Assembly: GCA_031772625.1 (NCBI GenBank)
Contig: CM062816.1
Span: forward strand, 826,318,556 to 826,382,555
From: Pinus tabuliformis
Lineage: Eukaryota > Streptophyta > Pinopsida > Pinales > Pinaceae
Direction of reading: 5' to 3'
Length of the DNA stretch: 64,000 bases
Shown: piece by piece, positions 35,009 through 46,181 of the stretch
Numbering within the stretch: position 1 is the first letter of the stretch
How the letters are laid out: the number at the start of each line of letters is the position of its first letter
The notes under the pieces: model-generated
What the model saw: only the letters and a program-made list of their open reading frames with translations
Told to the model about the DNA's origin: nothing
Database searches by the model: none
Translations under genes and position numbers: made by a program

Positions 35009-35141
35009 GGGATGATCACAGCAGGAGTGACCACAGCAGGGATGATCATAGCAGGAGTGACCACAGTAGGGATGATCACAACAGGAGTGACCATAGGAGG
35101 AGTGATCACAGCAGGAGTGATCACAGCAGGAGTGATCAAAG
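35009..35141. repeat. 15-bp minisatellite, nine units
   Basis: GGGATGATCACAGCA alternates with GGAGTGACCACAGCA in the first part, giving a 30-bp higher-order period that decays to a single type at the right. Being a multiple of three, it reads as a five-residue repeat (GMITA/GVTTA). Confidence 0.9.
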
Positions 35142-36030
35142 TCTATTTTTAGACTGGCTGTCAAAAATAGAAAAGTCAAATATTATTGTCTCATAATAAT
35201 ATTTGGACTATAAACTTGATCTTATTCTCTTGGAGCACTTCAGTTTGAGCTACAGATGTGGCACATGCAGCTTTCAAAAGGAAGTACGCTTTCTTTGTGG
35301 GTCAGTTGAGTTGTTGCATGCATGACTTCAGTTAGAACTCAATCAGTTGAGTTTGGTGGAGTTGATTGTAGAGTTAATGAATTTGTGTTCAGTTTGACTT
35401 GGTTAAACTAGTTGTAATTAGTCTAACTGCAAATAGACTAATGATGAGTTGTTAAACTAATTATTAACTCATAATGCAACTATAGAATACATCAGTTAAC
35501 TCAGTTGCATGTCAGTGCATGTTCAGTTCAACAGGGACAGGTGTTAGAGGATCAGATTGCTATCAGTTGTGACTATAGTTGTGCATGAGGATTTGCACAA
35601 TCAAAGGGATTGAGTATGCCAATGAATTGGCCAATACCAAGAACTGTAGCATGTGCTCACGTCCAACATAGTGTGAGTGATTATTTGCAGGTCAAATACG
35701 AGTTTGGTAAACCATTCTCATCAGTTCTTGAGCAGGTATTGAGCTGGAGAGGCAGGCAAGCCGTGGAATAGATTTGGAGATCAGATCTGAGCTGTATTGT
35801 GTGTAACAAGTGGAGCTGGTACTGGATTGCTTGTGATAAGCATTGTACTTTGTAATGTTACATGGTCTCAATCATTAATATACAGATAGTGTGGGGTTTT
35901 TAGCGAGATGCTTTCCCCGGGTTACATACTGTGTTAATGTGTGAATGCTCTTGATGTTTTATTGTTATTGATGCTGCTATATTGATGATCAACGTAGAGG
36001 AGCTTATGTATTGTGTATGTATTCCGCAAT
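35142..36030 (+). repeat. Probable solo copia-type LTR inserted in the LINE
   Basis: LINE coding stops near 34990 and resumes at 36040. The right part has TTAATATACAGATAGTGTGG, then TGCTTTCCCCGGGTTACATA, and ends ...CGCAATAGTACA. This is like the end of a copia LTR, with a transcript 3'-end region and the wet-lab familiar CCCCGGGTTA U5 motif. I could not fix its left boundary or a target-site duplication, so the solo-LTR call is tentative. Confidence 0.4.
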
Positions 36031-36039
36031 AGTACATGA

Positions 36040-37080
36040 TCAGGATAATCTTTGTTGAATATGTGTTAAATTATTCAAAATTTCTACATCATATGCCCAC
36101 TCCCATAACTTATTGGTGTAGTCGTAGGTTTTCAAGAGATGGTTAATGGTCTCCTCTTGTGACTCATAAAGAGGGAACCTTGATGGACCTGTAAGACCTC
36201 TCCTCCACAAATTTTTCCAAGTGAGAATTTCCCCCTGCATAACCAACCAAAGAAACAAGGTGATTTTGGTCCATAACTGTCTCTCCCATAAAATTTTCAA
36301 TTTTTTTATGTTGTTGAAGTTGATCGCGATTGGCTATGTAGCCACAGGCTTCCTTGAGATTGAAGAGCCCAGTTGATTTTTTCCCCATCTAAGCTTGTCC
36401 TCCCCCTAATTGAACTGAATTTGACTTTTTTGAATGGTTCAGGTAAAGGTGTTCCGATTGAGATTGTCTGGCAAGGGCTCCCAACCTTGAGCATCCAACC
36501 ATTCTCTCCACCTATCATCCACCGTGTTAGGCTTCCAGTAGTGAGCCACATGAAATTTCCCTTTGGATTGCATGGACGTGCAAAATGAAGCGTGTTGATC
36601 CCTCTCCAAGACTGGTAATTGTTGTTAGGCATCCTCCTAGAAGAGGGCCTTTCCCCATTGCAGATTTCCCAGAAACAGTGCTTTTAAATGATGGTTTTGT
36701 TCTTCTAGGCTTGGTGCCATATGGCAGAGCCATCGATGTTTCCTGCAATACTGATAAGATCTCCATTAGAGTTGTTAGGTACATATTTCACCTTCCAAAT
36801 AAGACCCCAAGGTGTGAGTGGGTTATCCAGCCATCTCCACCAAGTTATCCCCAAGGCTTTCCTTAGAACTTATGGGTCTCTTCGACTTAGCTCGCCAGCA
36901 TTATTCGGCTTGCACACATGTTTCGAGGCTACAAGGGCCCATTTTTTCTTGATATTTGAACCTCTCCATAAGAAATTATGTTGAATTCTACAAATGGCAT
37001 TGGTAACCAACTTAGGGTCATCCAGGGTCGAGAATAGATAAAGGGGCATGGCTTGCAGGACAAATTTTATAAGGACTAAT
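36040..37080 (-). pseudogene. LINE ORF2 zf-RVT and connecting region
   Basis: LWTKITLFLWLVMQGEILTW leads to LWRRGLTGPSRFPLYESQEE and INHLLKTYDYTNKLWEWA. It matches zf-RVT (PF13966), but the Cys pair (normally CPLC) is FPLY, so zinc binding is lost. The piece to 37080 covers the poorly conserved region after RT, in several frames. Confidence 0.7.
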
Positions 37081-37868
37081 CTAATCACCAGATTGAGGGA
37101 TCAAAAGGATCTTTTTGCGCAACCTATTGAGGAGGTCCTCCCAATTATATTTCATGTGGGATTTATCAATGAGGGGAACTCCCAGGTATTTTGAGGGAAG
37201 AGCACCTTTGGAAGCCAAAAATTCTAGTGATGCTTCTTTGAATGGCTAGGGGGATATTGAAGAAGAAGATTTTGGATTTCTCAAGGTTGATGGAGGTACC
37301 ATAGGCTTCCGAAAAATAGTTGAGAATGCGCTTGGAGGAAACTGCTTCATTGACCATGGGGAGACCCAGGCAACTTCTTCATTGATCATGGGGAGACCCA
37401 TTAAGAGAGTGTCATCAATGAATTGTTGATGGGTTAAGGTAGGGGTAGGGTTATGGAGCTTGAGGTTAGTGAGTGTGTTACTAATGCTAGTAGCCTTGAG
37501 GGTTCTACTCAAGCCTTCAACCATAATGACAAAAAGGAAGGGTGACAGAGGGTCTCCCTGTTTGATTCCTCTGAAGGGGCAGAAAGGCTTGGAGGGTGAA
37601 CCATTAACCAAGATAGGAAAGAAGGCTCCCGAGACCAGAGACATTTAGTTTATGCAGTCCTAGTGGAATCCAAAGGTAGTAAGACCTCGTGCATATAGTT
37701 CCAGTTGAGTTTTTTGAAGCCTTTCGACATATCCAATTGCATCATCATGCCCAACTTTCTTAGGTTTTTGAGAGAGTGAACCATTTCATGTGATAATATA
37801 ATATTGTCCAGGATCTATCTTCCTTGAACATACCCCACTTGGTTGGATGAGAAAAAGAGGGGGAGAAG
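37081..37868 (-). pseudogene. LINE reverse transcriptase, C-terminal part
   Basis: From right to left: QVGYVQGR, ILDNIILSHEMVHSLK and MMMQLDMSKGFKKLNW (motif A, Asp present). Then comes FRGIKQGDPLSPFLFVIMVE (motif B), and QFIDDTLL, where the usual F/YADD is FIDD. A 30-bp direct duplication near 37347-37400 (TTCATTGACCATGGGGAGAC) disrupts the following text. Confidence 0.85.
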
Positions 37869-38000
37869 AACCTTGATTCTCCCATCAATACTTAAATACA
37901 TAAGAGTGAAGGGAGCTCTACTTGAATGGTTCATGAGGCACAATACTTGCTAAGGTTTTGCAAATGGGGTAGCAAGCTAAGTGGGTTTGATTGTGGGGAA

Positions 38001-38080
38001 AACTCCACAATTAGGTGCGCTTGAGCCAGAGGCGATCTGGGATGGGTGACCTCCCAATAAGACCTGGTTACGAGGTGCAA
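38001..38080 (+). pseudogene. 5S rRNA-like segment
   Basis: AACTCC, GTGCGCTTGAGCCAGAG and GGGATGGGTGACCTCC line up in order with the 3' two-thirds of plant 5S rRNA (AACTCC..., GCGTGCTTGGGCGAGAG, AGGATGGGTGACCTCC). These cover the A box, intermediate element and C box of the internal RNA polymerase III promoter. The 5' third of 5S is not recognisable. Confidence 0.75.
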
Positions 38081-38310
38081 GCCTCGGAAGTGATGATTGA
38101 CGCTATGTGATTCATTTCACTAGTTTCAATCCCACTTCCTGAGAAGACCTAGTTACCAGGTGCAAGCCCTGAAAGTGATGATTGACGCTATGTGATTCAT
38201 TTCACGAGTTTTAATCCCACTTCCTGGGAAGACCTAGTTACCAGGTGCAAGCCCCGGAAGTGATGATTGACATTATGTGATTCATTTCACTTGTTTCAAT
38301 CCCACTTCTT
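38061..38310. repeat. Three 85-bp tandem units in the 5S-like retroposon
   Basis: GACCTRGTTA starts units at 38061, 38146 and 38231. Each contains AGGTGCAAGCC, GTGATGATTGAC and ATGTGATTCATTTCAC, and ends TTTCAATCCCACTT. Units 2 and 3 begin after CCTGRGAAG, as in 5S rRNA, so the array has grown from the 5S-like 3' end plus a new tail. Confidence 0.9.
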
Positions 38311-38505
38311 CACCCCTGTGAGCATCACCCAATGCAATGAGTGCTAAGCGGACTATTCAAAAATCATGAGAAATTAGTCAATTAGGACTACCTCTCATGG
38401 AAATGGTCATAGATGAATGACTTTCTTAACACAGTTGAATCCCAAAAAATGATATCTAATATAATGCACTGCGAAAGACCCTCAATACTTAAAAACCTTG
38501 ATTCT

Positions 38506-39024
38506 ATTAGCCAAAACATTGGAGATGATTTTATAGATAACATTACATAGGAAATTTGGTTGGAAGTGATCCAAAAAATAAACTCCTTCCACCTTAGATA
38601 TTAGAGTGAGGAAGGCAACATTCAGTGCTCTCAGGACGATTTTTTTGATCCTCAAGTCCTCCACTAGGGCATGAACTTCCTCTTTTATGAAAGGCCAACA
38701 GGTTTTGGAAAAATAAATGGTGAAGCCATCGGGTCCAGGAGCTTTCCCATTGAGCATGGACATTACTGCCTCATCCACTTCTTGCATTGAAACCTCCTGA
38801 AGGAGTATTTGGTTGTGGTCTTGGTTGAGGATAGTGGGAATGTTGCTAGTGATCTCCCTGATTGTTTGGTATTTGTCCACCCGATGCTCCTCCAAGGTTT
38901 TTCTATAGAAATCATTTACCTCACCCATAATGTCTCCATGGGTGTTAACAATTCTCCCATCCCTAGTTTTTAGGTTGAGGATTTTGTTGTTCCTCCGGTG
39001 TTGAACCATGGAGCAACGGAACAA
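38506..39024 (-). pseudogene. LINE reverse transcriptase, N-terminal part
   Basis: An open frame with MLNGKAPGPDGFTIYFSKTC, ALNVAFLTLISKVEG and LCNVIYKIISNVLANRIK. These are the opening RT motifs of plant L1 elements. The frame runs into the 5S-like insert immediately after ANRIKV and stops. Confidence 0.9.
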
Positions 39025-39218
39025 GGAGAAGTTTCGTTCTCCACACTAAAGCCAACAGATTCGAGATTTTTGCTGCCAAATTTTTTCCTCCCACTTAGTT
39101 CTTTCTTCCTAGTTTTTTTCAAACCTCATTTACTCCTCTTTCACTTGGTCTGTAATGCCATTATGGGTGATTCATTTTTGAATTTCTTCCATGCTTTGCT
39201 CCAGCTCCTTGTTATCCT

Positions 39219-40133
39219 TCATAATGTTAACAAAGCATTATTTGTTCTAGAATTTGATTTTTTTTTTTTTTTTTTTATGTGCCTTAATTTTTTATAGAAT
39301 TGATGCATTCTTGTGTCAGTTTGACGTGGAGAAACCTCCCACCAATTCTTCATATTTCTAAGGAAGTACAGATTCTCAAGCCAAAAGGCTTCAAAGTGGA
39401 AGGGCCAATCTTTGGGGGCAAAGGTGATCTGCACCCTTAGAGCTATGGGCCAGTGGTCCGAACATGTTTGGGGAAGATTACAACCTTTAGTTTACCAAGA
39501 GGTCAAATAGATGGCTTATGAGATCATAAAATGATCAAGCCTTGAAGCTATTTGTTTGTACCTGCCTCTTCTATTGTTCCAAGTGTATGTACCATTCACT
39601 ATTGGAATGTCAATCAGTCCCATTTTGTCGATGGTATCTTGGAAGATTTCCGAGTCTCTGTCCAACCTCTGAAGCCCTCCTTTATTTTCTGATATATTTA
39701 TGACCATGTTAAAGTATCCCCCAATAATTTTGAAGAGATGGGGTATGGTGTCAAGAATTCTTATAACCATAGATAACATTTGAATCCTCTCGTCCACCCT
39801 ATGGTGTGTGTATATGTTGGTTACACATATGGTTTCAGTGGTGCCTGTGATGGTGAGGACTATTGTGATGGAGCTTCTAGTTGCAACAGAGGAAGTTAAC
39901 TCATAAAGGGAGATCTTCTAGAATCAATTGCCCACTTGCAGAGCCCAAAGTTGCATTGGCTGAGTAGCTATAGCCCTTGAAACAATCCTTTTGTAGGGTT
40001 AGCAAGTTTTCCATTGCAAGATTGGTTTCCTGAAGTAATACTATGACTAATTTGTCTACTGTTAGTCTGTGTTTTAGGAGCCTTCTTTTTCCAGACCACT
40101 TAAGCCTTTGATGCTCCAAGAGATGCAATTCAT
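39219..40133 (-). pseudogene. LINE ORF2 start: AP-type endonuclease
   Basis: The ATG at 40133 gives MNCISWSIKGLSGLEK, the usual start of plant L1 ORF2. Next come VIVLLQETNL (the metal-binding Glu of the exonuclease-endonuclease-phosphatase fold, PF03372), KIIGGYFNMV (normally GDFN, here GYFN) and NGTYTWNNRRG, then SRLDHFMIS. The end of the domain, SDHWP-like, lies near 39450. Stops and frame changes throughout. It nicks the target DNA to prime reverse transcription. A T-run at 39257-39275 adds a poly-Lys stretch. Confidence 0.8.
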
Positions 40134-40329
40134 TGAGAAATATGGGGGGTTAGATTGAGAGCCCTTACCTTACCCTCATTGAGTAGACTTTCTCCTAGCT
40201 CCTGGAGGAGATGGGTTGTGGTTTTCCCTCCTCTCTTCCGACTAGGGCCTTTGGGGTTATATTGATCTGTTGTGATGTTTTCTAAAATTCCTTTAAGATC
40301 CAAATCATCTGGAAGTTTCCTTATCATGC

Positions 40330-41655
40330 CCTATTTTAATCCCTCTAGTAATAGATAGGATCCTTCTATTTTTTGTATTTTCTCCTCGGGTATGGCTGCC
40401 AAGCCACCTTTTTCCCATTCCTTTGTTATTGTGTTGAGGTCCACTCCTTTGAGGAATTCTCTTATGGCATGGTCTTCAGATGAGTTTTCTAACATCACCG
40501 ATTCCATATCAGTGTCTTCCAGAGTCTTGTCTTTCCAGTCATGATAGTGCTCATAGTTATCCCTTGAAATATGGTGTTGAACTGTTGAGTTTTGAATAGG
40601 AATTTTGTTTCCATCCACAGCATGATCATCTAAGATTGGTTCCTCCTGCTCATATTGTAAGGCTTCAAACTTTTTTTATTGGTTGCTTGTTGTGGTCCTT
40701 ATTTTCCTTGAGTCTTCATGTTGTTCCTAGTTTTGGGTCCAACCTTGGTGTATCCTTGTTCATCTGACTTATTTTGTGCTTGAGTGTTGTTTTTTTATGC
40801 TTTGTTCTAGGGGTAGTCTCTAAATAAGTTCCCATGCTCATGGAATTTTTGGCATTGGAAGGGTATGTGCTCATAATATATATTCTTGAGCCATACTTCA
40901 TCTCTAAAGACCAACTTGATGGCCTCCGGTAACGCCCCTAAAATGTCCATGTAGGACAGGCTCTTACATAAGAGACATAATAACATTTTTTGTACCATAT
41001 AACATTAGAATATATTCCCCCAGCTCATCCCCTATTCCTTTAAGCACTGAGGGTGACTAGTAGTTTGTGGGTAGTTAGTAGAGTCTAAACCAAACATGGA
41101 CCTTAGTGAAGTCCTCCTTTTTAGGAGTGAAATTTTCCTTCCAGTACTGCATGTAAAGACTAGCAGAATTAAAGAAATATGGCCCTCCCTCAAATATATA
41201 GTCCCTGTCTTCCAGGAGGTCAAATATAACAATGAAGAATCCTTTATATCCTAACTACCGTTGAATCTCTCCTTTTGGGTGCCATTTATTTTGAATCCAC
41301 TAGTTTATCTCTTTTTCTATGGGCCATATCCCCATGAACTTACAGATGATGGCATGCTCCTACATGAAATCTCTGTAAGCTGCAACATCTAGGTCCTGAA
41401 TATCCAACACTGGAATTTTTTTGCCTTATGTTTGCAATTGTTGTTGTTCTTTGTTTGAGGCCTCTGAGTGTCTTCTCCATTAGCTTGGTCGGCTCTTACC
41501 TCATCTCCTCCTTACGATTTCGAGGCTCCCTTTGAGGCATTACCATCTTCTTTTTTATTCGCGTCGGTTTCTTTGGTTTTCCTGGAAAAGTTGAAGGCAG
41601 TGTATGTCCTGAGCCTTGTGAAGAAAGACGCATCGGGTTTCCTTCCCTTGCCCAT
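40330..41655 (-). pseudogene. LINE ORF1 (DUF4283-type RNA-binding protein)
   Basis: The ATG at 41655 opens MGKGRKPDASFFTRLRTYTA. DUF4283 (PF14111) is recognisable in pieces: TGTIYLREG, TCSTGRKISLLKRRTSLRSM and FGLDSTNYPQTTSHP. Around 40840-40860, YEHIPFQCQKFHEHGNLFRD is a degraded CCHC knuckle (normally C-X2-C...H...C). The protein coats LINE RNA. Several stops and frame shifts. Confidence 0.7.
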
Positions 41656-41759
41656 AACAACGTCTTGAAAGGAGGGGGCCTCAGAGTCCCCTCGCTGCTT
41701 CTGTCATGTCCTAACCGAGTTGAATGCTCAGAAACCCTAGCGACAAAGAGAAACCTTTA

Positions 41760-42137
41760 GATATACATTATGTATATTAACATTATTTAATAAAAAAGGA
41801 AGGAGTGAGTTATAAAGTTTTCCATAACATATTAAAACTCCTCCAAAGTATACAGTGTGGTTGAATTAGTAAATAATGACTCACATGTTTTAGATTAAAA
41901 TGTCTCACATTTTTTCCATTGAACTTGTAGATTAACACTACCATGCAAATTAAAGTGGCCACACTTACATTTCCTCATACTTCTTTGTCTGATTATTCAT
42001 ACTAAAGAGAGTTAAACTAGAAAGAACAAAATTGAAAGCTATGATTTTCTCATGAAGAATCACAACATTATCATTGGTCGTCCCGGATGAGGATATTGAT
42101 TTTCATCATGGTTTTACCAGGTGACTTGCATTCAAAT
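41760..42137. repeat. Target repeat of element F, left part
   Basis: Aligns with 63590-63870. Shared segments include AGATKAACACTAC, GCAAATTAAA, TTCTTTGTC, TACTAAAGAGA and AGGTGACTTGCATTCAAAT. It continues to the right of element F at 51524 (TTGACCACTGAACTGAA). Identity unknown; it could be a family of intergenic repeats or gene debris. Confidence 0.75.
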
Positions 42138-43158
42138 TGTTATAGCATCCAGTTTCCATTGTTATTTCAGTTTTATTACAAAATGAAAGAAAAATAAAAA
42201 TAAAAAATAAAAAAAATATGAAAGAAATGGTTGATTTTATATTTTCAATGGCTTTGAAAGCGATAAACCCGTGAGAAAGATCTAGGCCATCCGATCAACA
42301 TGCCATAGATCCAACGACAATCGCATAGTTAACTAGAATGGGTTTATTTCGGAGATCAGACGTGACAGTGTATCAAACACAGTTTAAATTTGCTGAAGTC
42401 CGGACCAATCTTAGTCGTCCATCGAAAGAGATGGACTCAATGGATATCGGGTTGGAAAGTAATCAAGTTCCATCTTTTAATTGGACCTGATAAATCATTA
42501 ATGGAAGTTTTTATTTCCTATCAGGTCCGGATATCGAGTCGGCAAGTCATCGAGTTCTGTCTTTAAACTCGGACCCGATAAATCATTAAATATAGTTTTT
42601 ATGTCCTACCGGGTTCGTATGGGAGTCAAAGGTGCGTTGAAAAAGCGGACATGACAGGTTTATGAACCAGAATGTTAATTCTTTTAAGTTTTGTGGGCCC
42701 GACCCATCGTTTAAATGTCATGTAGGTTCAAGAAGCGCAATCAAGCGATAGATTGATAAGTACTTTAAGGTGCACTATAGGGAAGCAATGAGCACGAAGG
42801 CTAATCAAAGCTCGACCTCCGCAATTGATCGTGACATTAGCACAGTTGACCGAAATGTGTGGCTAGAAATCACCGCGGGGGTTCAACCTCATTGAGGCTC
42901 CCATACATTCTTTACCCCCCACGGTGCTCCCAAAGCCTTCCGCCCTTCATCCACTGCTCCGTTAAGGCTCAAGATACAGATTCGAACAGAGAATGGCCAT
43001 CATCTTCTAATTTCCGTTACTTCCTGTTATTTTATGTTCTTTAGAATGAGGTGTCTTTTACCCTCTGTGTAATATTCTGTAATAATTTTTACTTTAGACA
43101 ATTAGGGAAATAGTTAAGTAGTTTGACAGTTTTGGTGACTACCAACTGTCTCATAATG

Positions 43159-43170
43159 TATAAAAAAAGG
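43159..43170 (+). promoter_or_regulatory. TATA box of element F 5' LTR
   Basis: TATAAAAAAAGG about 30 bp before the presumed transcript start. In the 3' LTR the same place (50994) reads TATAAGAAAAGG. Confidence 0.65.
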
Positions 43171-43486
43171 AAAATTTAGAGAGAAGGGGTTCAAATTTGG
43201 AAGAACCTGGAGACAATGCTATTTGGTACTTGATAGATAGATGATTAATAAAAGAATCAAGAGTTTCCATACATGTTGGGTACGATTTTGTTATTTCTCA
43301 ATTGTGCATCATTTCTGTTTATTCATTTCTTTAAATATGGTAATGAAGCAGCAGGTCTTTATTTGCTAATGTAAATGAAGTTAAAATCCTTAAAGGCGCT
43401 CCCATATTTAAAACCTCCTTTCATATGTTTCCTCTAAATTACAGAGAATAGTTCCTGTTAAACACAACATATTGTCTGTAATTTCC

Positions 43487-43696
43487 TTACATATTCTTCT
43501 CATCGCATTCATATTCAGCATCACATGGCATTTTGAAACTTTCTAAGTCATCTAAATATTGGGAATTTAAGGTCAAGTCCTTCAGACTCTTCAAATAAGG
43601 AATTGAACAGAGATACAAGTGACAAGCATAATAAATTATTAATGTCTTAGGCACAATTTCTACACAGCTAGGAAATTGTTTTCCTAAGGTACAACA
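43487..43696 (-). other. LRR-like reading frame in 5' LTR of F
   Basis: About 70 codons open on the minus strand to a TAA at 43487-43489. It includes LYLCSIPYLKSLKDLTLNSQ and YLDDLESFKMPCD, with the Leu spacing of a plant leucine-rich repeat. The copy at 51314-51523 is also open (SIPHLKSLKELTLNSQYLHD). It has no start of its own inside the LTR. It may be a captured piece of a resistance-type gene or chance. Confidence 0.4.
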
Positions 43697-43701
43697 TTAA
43701 T

Positions 43702-43719
43702 TGGCATCGTTGCCGGGGA
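43702..43719 (+). other. Element F primer-binding site
   Basis: TGGCATCGTTGCCGGGGA, 5 bp from the LTR end. It matches the Athila/Tat-type PBS. Confidence 0.92.
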
Positions 43720-44103
43720 GAGAAGACAAGAACACTTTTCCCTTGGTTTTCAATAGTTTCCTCTGGTTGTTCAGTGAGGAGGAATTTTTTGTTGTTTTGG
43801 ATAAAAGCAATAACTCTGGCTCCAAGAAGACCCCATACAAGATCAGACACCTCACAACAGAAGGTTCAAGCCCTTTGAGATCCTGAAAGGCTAGTTTCTA
43901 AGAAGGTTGGAAGGTCTAAAACCCCACTTACACCAATTCCTGCACTATCTACATCAGGAAACAACTCACCCAAACATTCATCTAATCAAGAGTCACTTTT
44001 TTCATCATCTTCATTTCAAGAACCCAACTATCAAGAGAAGTCTTTAGAGTCTGTTACTTTTCCATTATCTGCTATAATTTTTCAACTTGAACCTATAACT
44101 GCA

Positions 44104-44850
44104 TTGCCACCTCTGCACACTCCACTTACCTCTAAGTCAGGTTCCACATCTGTTGGTAATCAAGGTTCTATAAATTTGGGAGCAAACATGGCAGCGCCTG
44201 CATTCTTGATGAATAGGTATCCACCTCTTCAATTGCCACAATTGTTGAATCAAATGTCACAAGAATACCTCAAGATTCTTCCTTGTTTTATAGGGGAAGA
44301 TGAACAAACAATAGAGAATCATGTATCAGTATTTTGTAATTTTGCAGAAAACCTAAATGTTGAACATCTAGATGTTGTTCTAAGACTTTTTTTTCAATCC
44401 TTGGATGGAGAAGCAAGAAAATGGTTTAAAGGGCTTCCTAATAACTTTATTCCTTCTCGGGAAGAGATGGAATGCCTATTCACCCAGAGATGGGGAGAAA
44501 AAAGAGACCATGGGTATTCACTAATAGAGTTTAATGCTATAAAGAAGAAATCTGATGAAATTGTAGTTGAATTTGTCAGAAGATTTAATAAATTGTACAA
44601 TAGTCTTCCAGTGGAGATTAAGCCCCCTCCTGCTGGTGCAAAAATAACTTTTTTAGGGGATTTTGAGTCAAATTTTGGATTCACATTAAGGGAAAGAATA
44701 TCCCCAACCCTTGATCAGATCCAAACAAATGCATTAGAGATAGAAGCAAATCTGGTGGCTGCAGGGAAAGCACCAGAGACAGCCTATCTAAGACAAGGGA
44801 AAGGCAAAGATAGAATCCTCTCAAAGTCAAACATTAGAGGATATGAGTAA
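44104..44850 (+). pseudogene. Element F gag
   Basis: 248 codons with a clear PF03732 domain: LFFQSLDGEARKWFKGLPNN, MECLFTQRWGEKRDHGYSLI and VVEFVRRFNKLYNSLPVEI. The frame stops near ILSKSNIRGYE. A shifted frame (45014-45574) carries an acidic, then Gln/Lys-rich linker with no zinc knuckle that I can see. The true start may lie upstream of 44104, since related text begins about 43930. It forms the capsid. Confidence 0.88.
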
Positions 44851-45013
44851 TGTAATTAAAACTTTGTCAGCTAAATTGATTAAGTTAGAGTTGGAAAATA
44901 AGGATTATCAGAGGCAAACACAATATAATAAGAACTTTAATCCCCAATACAGAAGACAACCTTTGCAAATCTTGCAATAGGAGAGAAAAGAACATGATTA
45001 GATTCAAGAATCA

Positions 45014-45574
45014 TTGTATATAGAGGCAGATCCTGGTGAAGTACTAGAGCACCCTAGGGATCATGAAGATCAAATTTCTACATTATATGCAGTAGATGAA
45101 GATGAACTTGGTGTTGAAGGAGAAGAGTATGAATATGCCAAAACAGATGCCATTTATGATGAAAATAAAACTGATGAATATTGGAAGAAATTATCAAATT
45201 TTATGCAGGCAGAACTACATAAGGAATATGATTTAAGGTCAAGGAAAACATCAAGAAGTCAGGAAAATGAAAGTGAGCAACAAGTTCCAGTTTCCTCACC
45301 AAAGGCAACTCCACAAGAATCTCAACCTGCAAAACAAGTAAATAAAGGAAAGCAACAACAGAATGCAAATGGCAAGACACAAATACTTCAAGGTGAGTCT
45401 TCTCAAGACCAAAGTGGAAAAATTCCTTTGGAGAAACTTGTTTCAATTCCCCAAGTAATTTCAGTCATGAAGAAAGGTGAAGATGAAAATGAAAATAATG
45501 CTAAACAGGGTCATTTGTTTAGTCTTACTAAAGATTTGGAAAGCTTAGAATTCAAGTTCCCCTTACAGAATTAG
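45014..45574 (+). pseudogene. Element F gag-protease linker
   Basis: 186 open codons, polar and repetitive: acidic (EYEYAKTDAIYDENKTDEYW), then YDLRSRKTSRSQENESEQQ and Lys/Gln-rich. The YDLRSR text parallels YNLRSKG in element E's linker (24885-24905), so the two elements share this segment. Role unknown. Confidence 0.6.
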
Positions 45575-45630
45575 CAAAAACACTAGTTTATCAAAGGGAG
45601 ATTGTTGAGTTTATTAATTTAAAAGAAAAT

Positions 45631-46140
45631 GTGAATATAAATGACACTGTAAATCTGCAGGAAGATAAACCAGTAGTGGTTTTTGGTCCACATGTAGAGG
45701 AAGTAGATCCTTCAACACCTCCTTTTTATATTTCCTTATTGATCCATGATTTCCTCCTGCATAATTGTATGTTTGATTCAGGAGCTTCACACAACCTTAT
45801 GCCATTGTCAGTGATGAAGCAACTAAATCTACAAGTTACCAAACCCTATAGAGACCTGTACTCTTTTGATTCAAACAAAGTCAAGTGTCTAGGGGTCATT
45901 AAGGATCTGGTAGTGTCACTAGCCCAAATCCTAGCTAGAAGCTTGGTCATGGATGTAGTAGTAGCAGATATCCCTGCTAGATTTGGAATGCTACTATCTA
46001 GGTCATGGGGGGCTAAATTGGGTGGTGTTCTGAAACTATATTTTACATATGTTGTTATATCGAATTTTGGTGGGGAAGAGAGGAGATTGTATAGAGAAAC
46101 TAGATTTGTAAAAAAATTACAAAAAATGGAGCAAGTAATT
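45631..46140 (+). pseudogene. Element F aspartic protease
   Basis: MFDSGASHNLMPLSVMKQLN has the active-site DSGA intact. VVVADIPARFGMLLSRSWGA is the C-terminal segment with the LLSR-W motif seen in Athila/Tat elements. The fold would dimerise to cut the polyproteins. The frame continues open to 46206. Confidence 0.88.
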
Positions 46141-46181
46141 CACCTGTATATAGCCAAGAGAAAGATGACTTTGTTTGCTTC

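Larger units (their letters stand above)
37881..38493. mobile_element. 613-bp retroposon with 5S rRNA-like segment
   Basis: Flanked by AACCTTGATTCT at 37869-37880 and again at 38494-38505, an exact 12-bp duplication. Removing the insert and one copy joins the two RT parts in frame, so the boundaries are firm. Inside are a 5S-like stretch (38001-38080) and three 85-bp tandem units. Long duplications of this kind suit LINE-mobilised SINEs. Another option is a Cassandra-type LTR element, which also carries 5S sequence but makes 5-bp duplications. Confidence 0.8.
33990..41655 (-). mobile_element. LINE-1-like retrotransposon (L1 clade), interrupted
   Basis: Read from right to left: ORF1 (41655 to about 40330), ORF2 endonuclease (40133-39219), reverse transcriptase (39024-37080, split by a 613-bp insert), zf-RVT (36306-36040), then a second inserted block (about 35000-36030), and the RNase H (34986-33990). 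This is the full domain order of plant L1 elements. Many stops and frame changes. Confidence 0.88.
42138..43696 (+). repeat. Element F 5' LTR (1559 bp)
   Basis: TGTTATAGCATCC to AAGGTACAACA. TATAAAAAAAGG at 43159 is a likely TATA box and AATAAA at 43247 a likely poly(A) signal, which places R near 43190-43270. The last 210 bp carry a reverse-strand open frame also kept in the other LTR. Confidence 0.95.

Noticed and set aside
34922..35196. Plus-strand frames with five-residue repeats
   Set aside because: Produced by the 15-bp minisatellite inside an insertion in the LINE.
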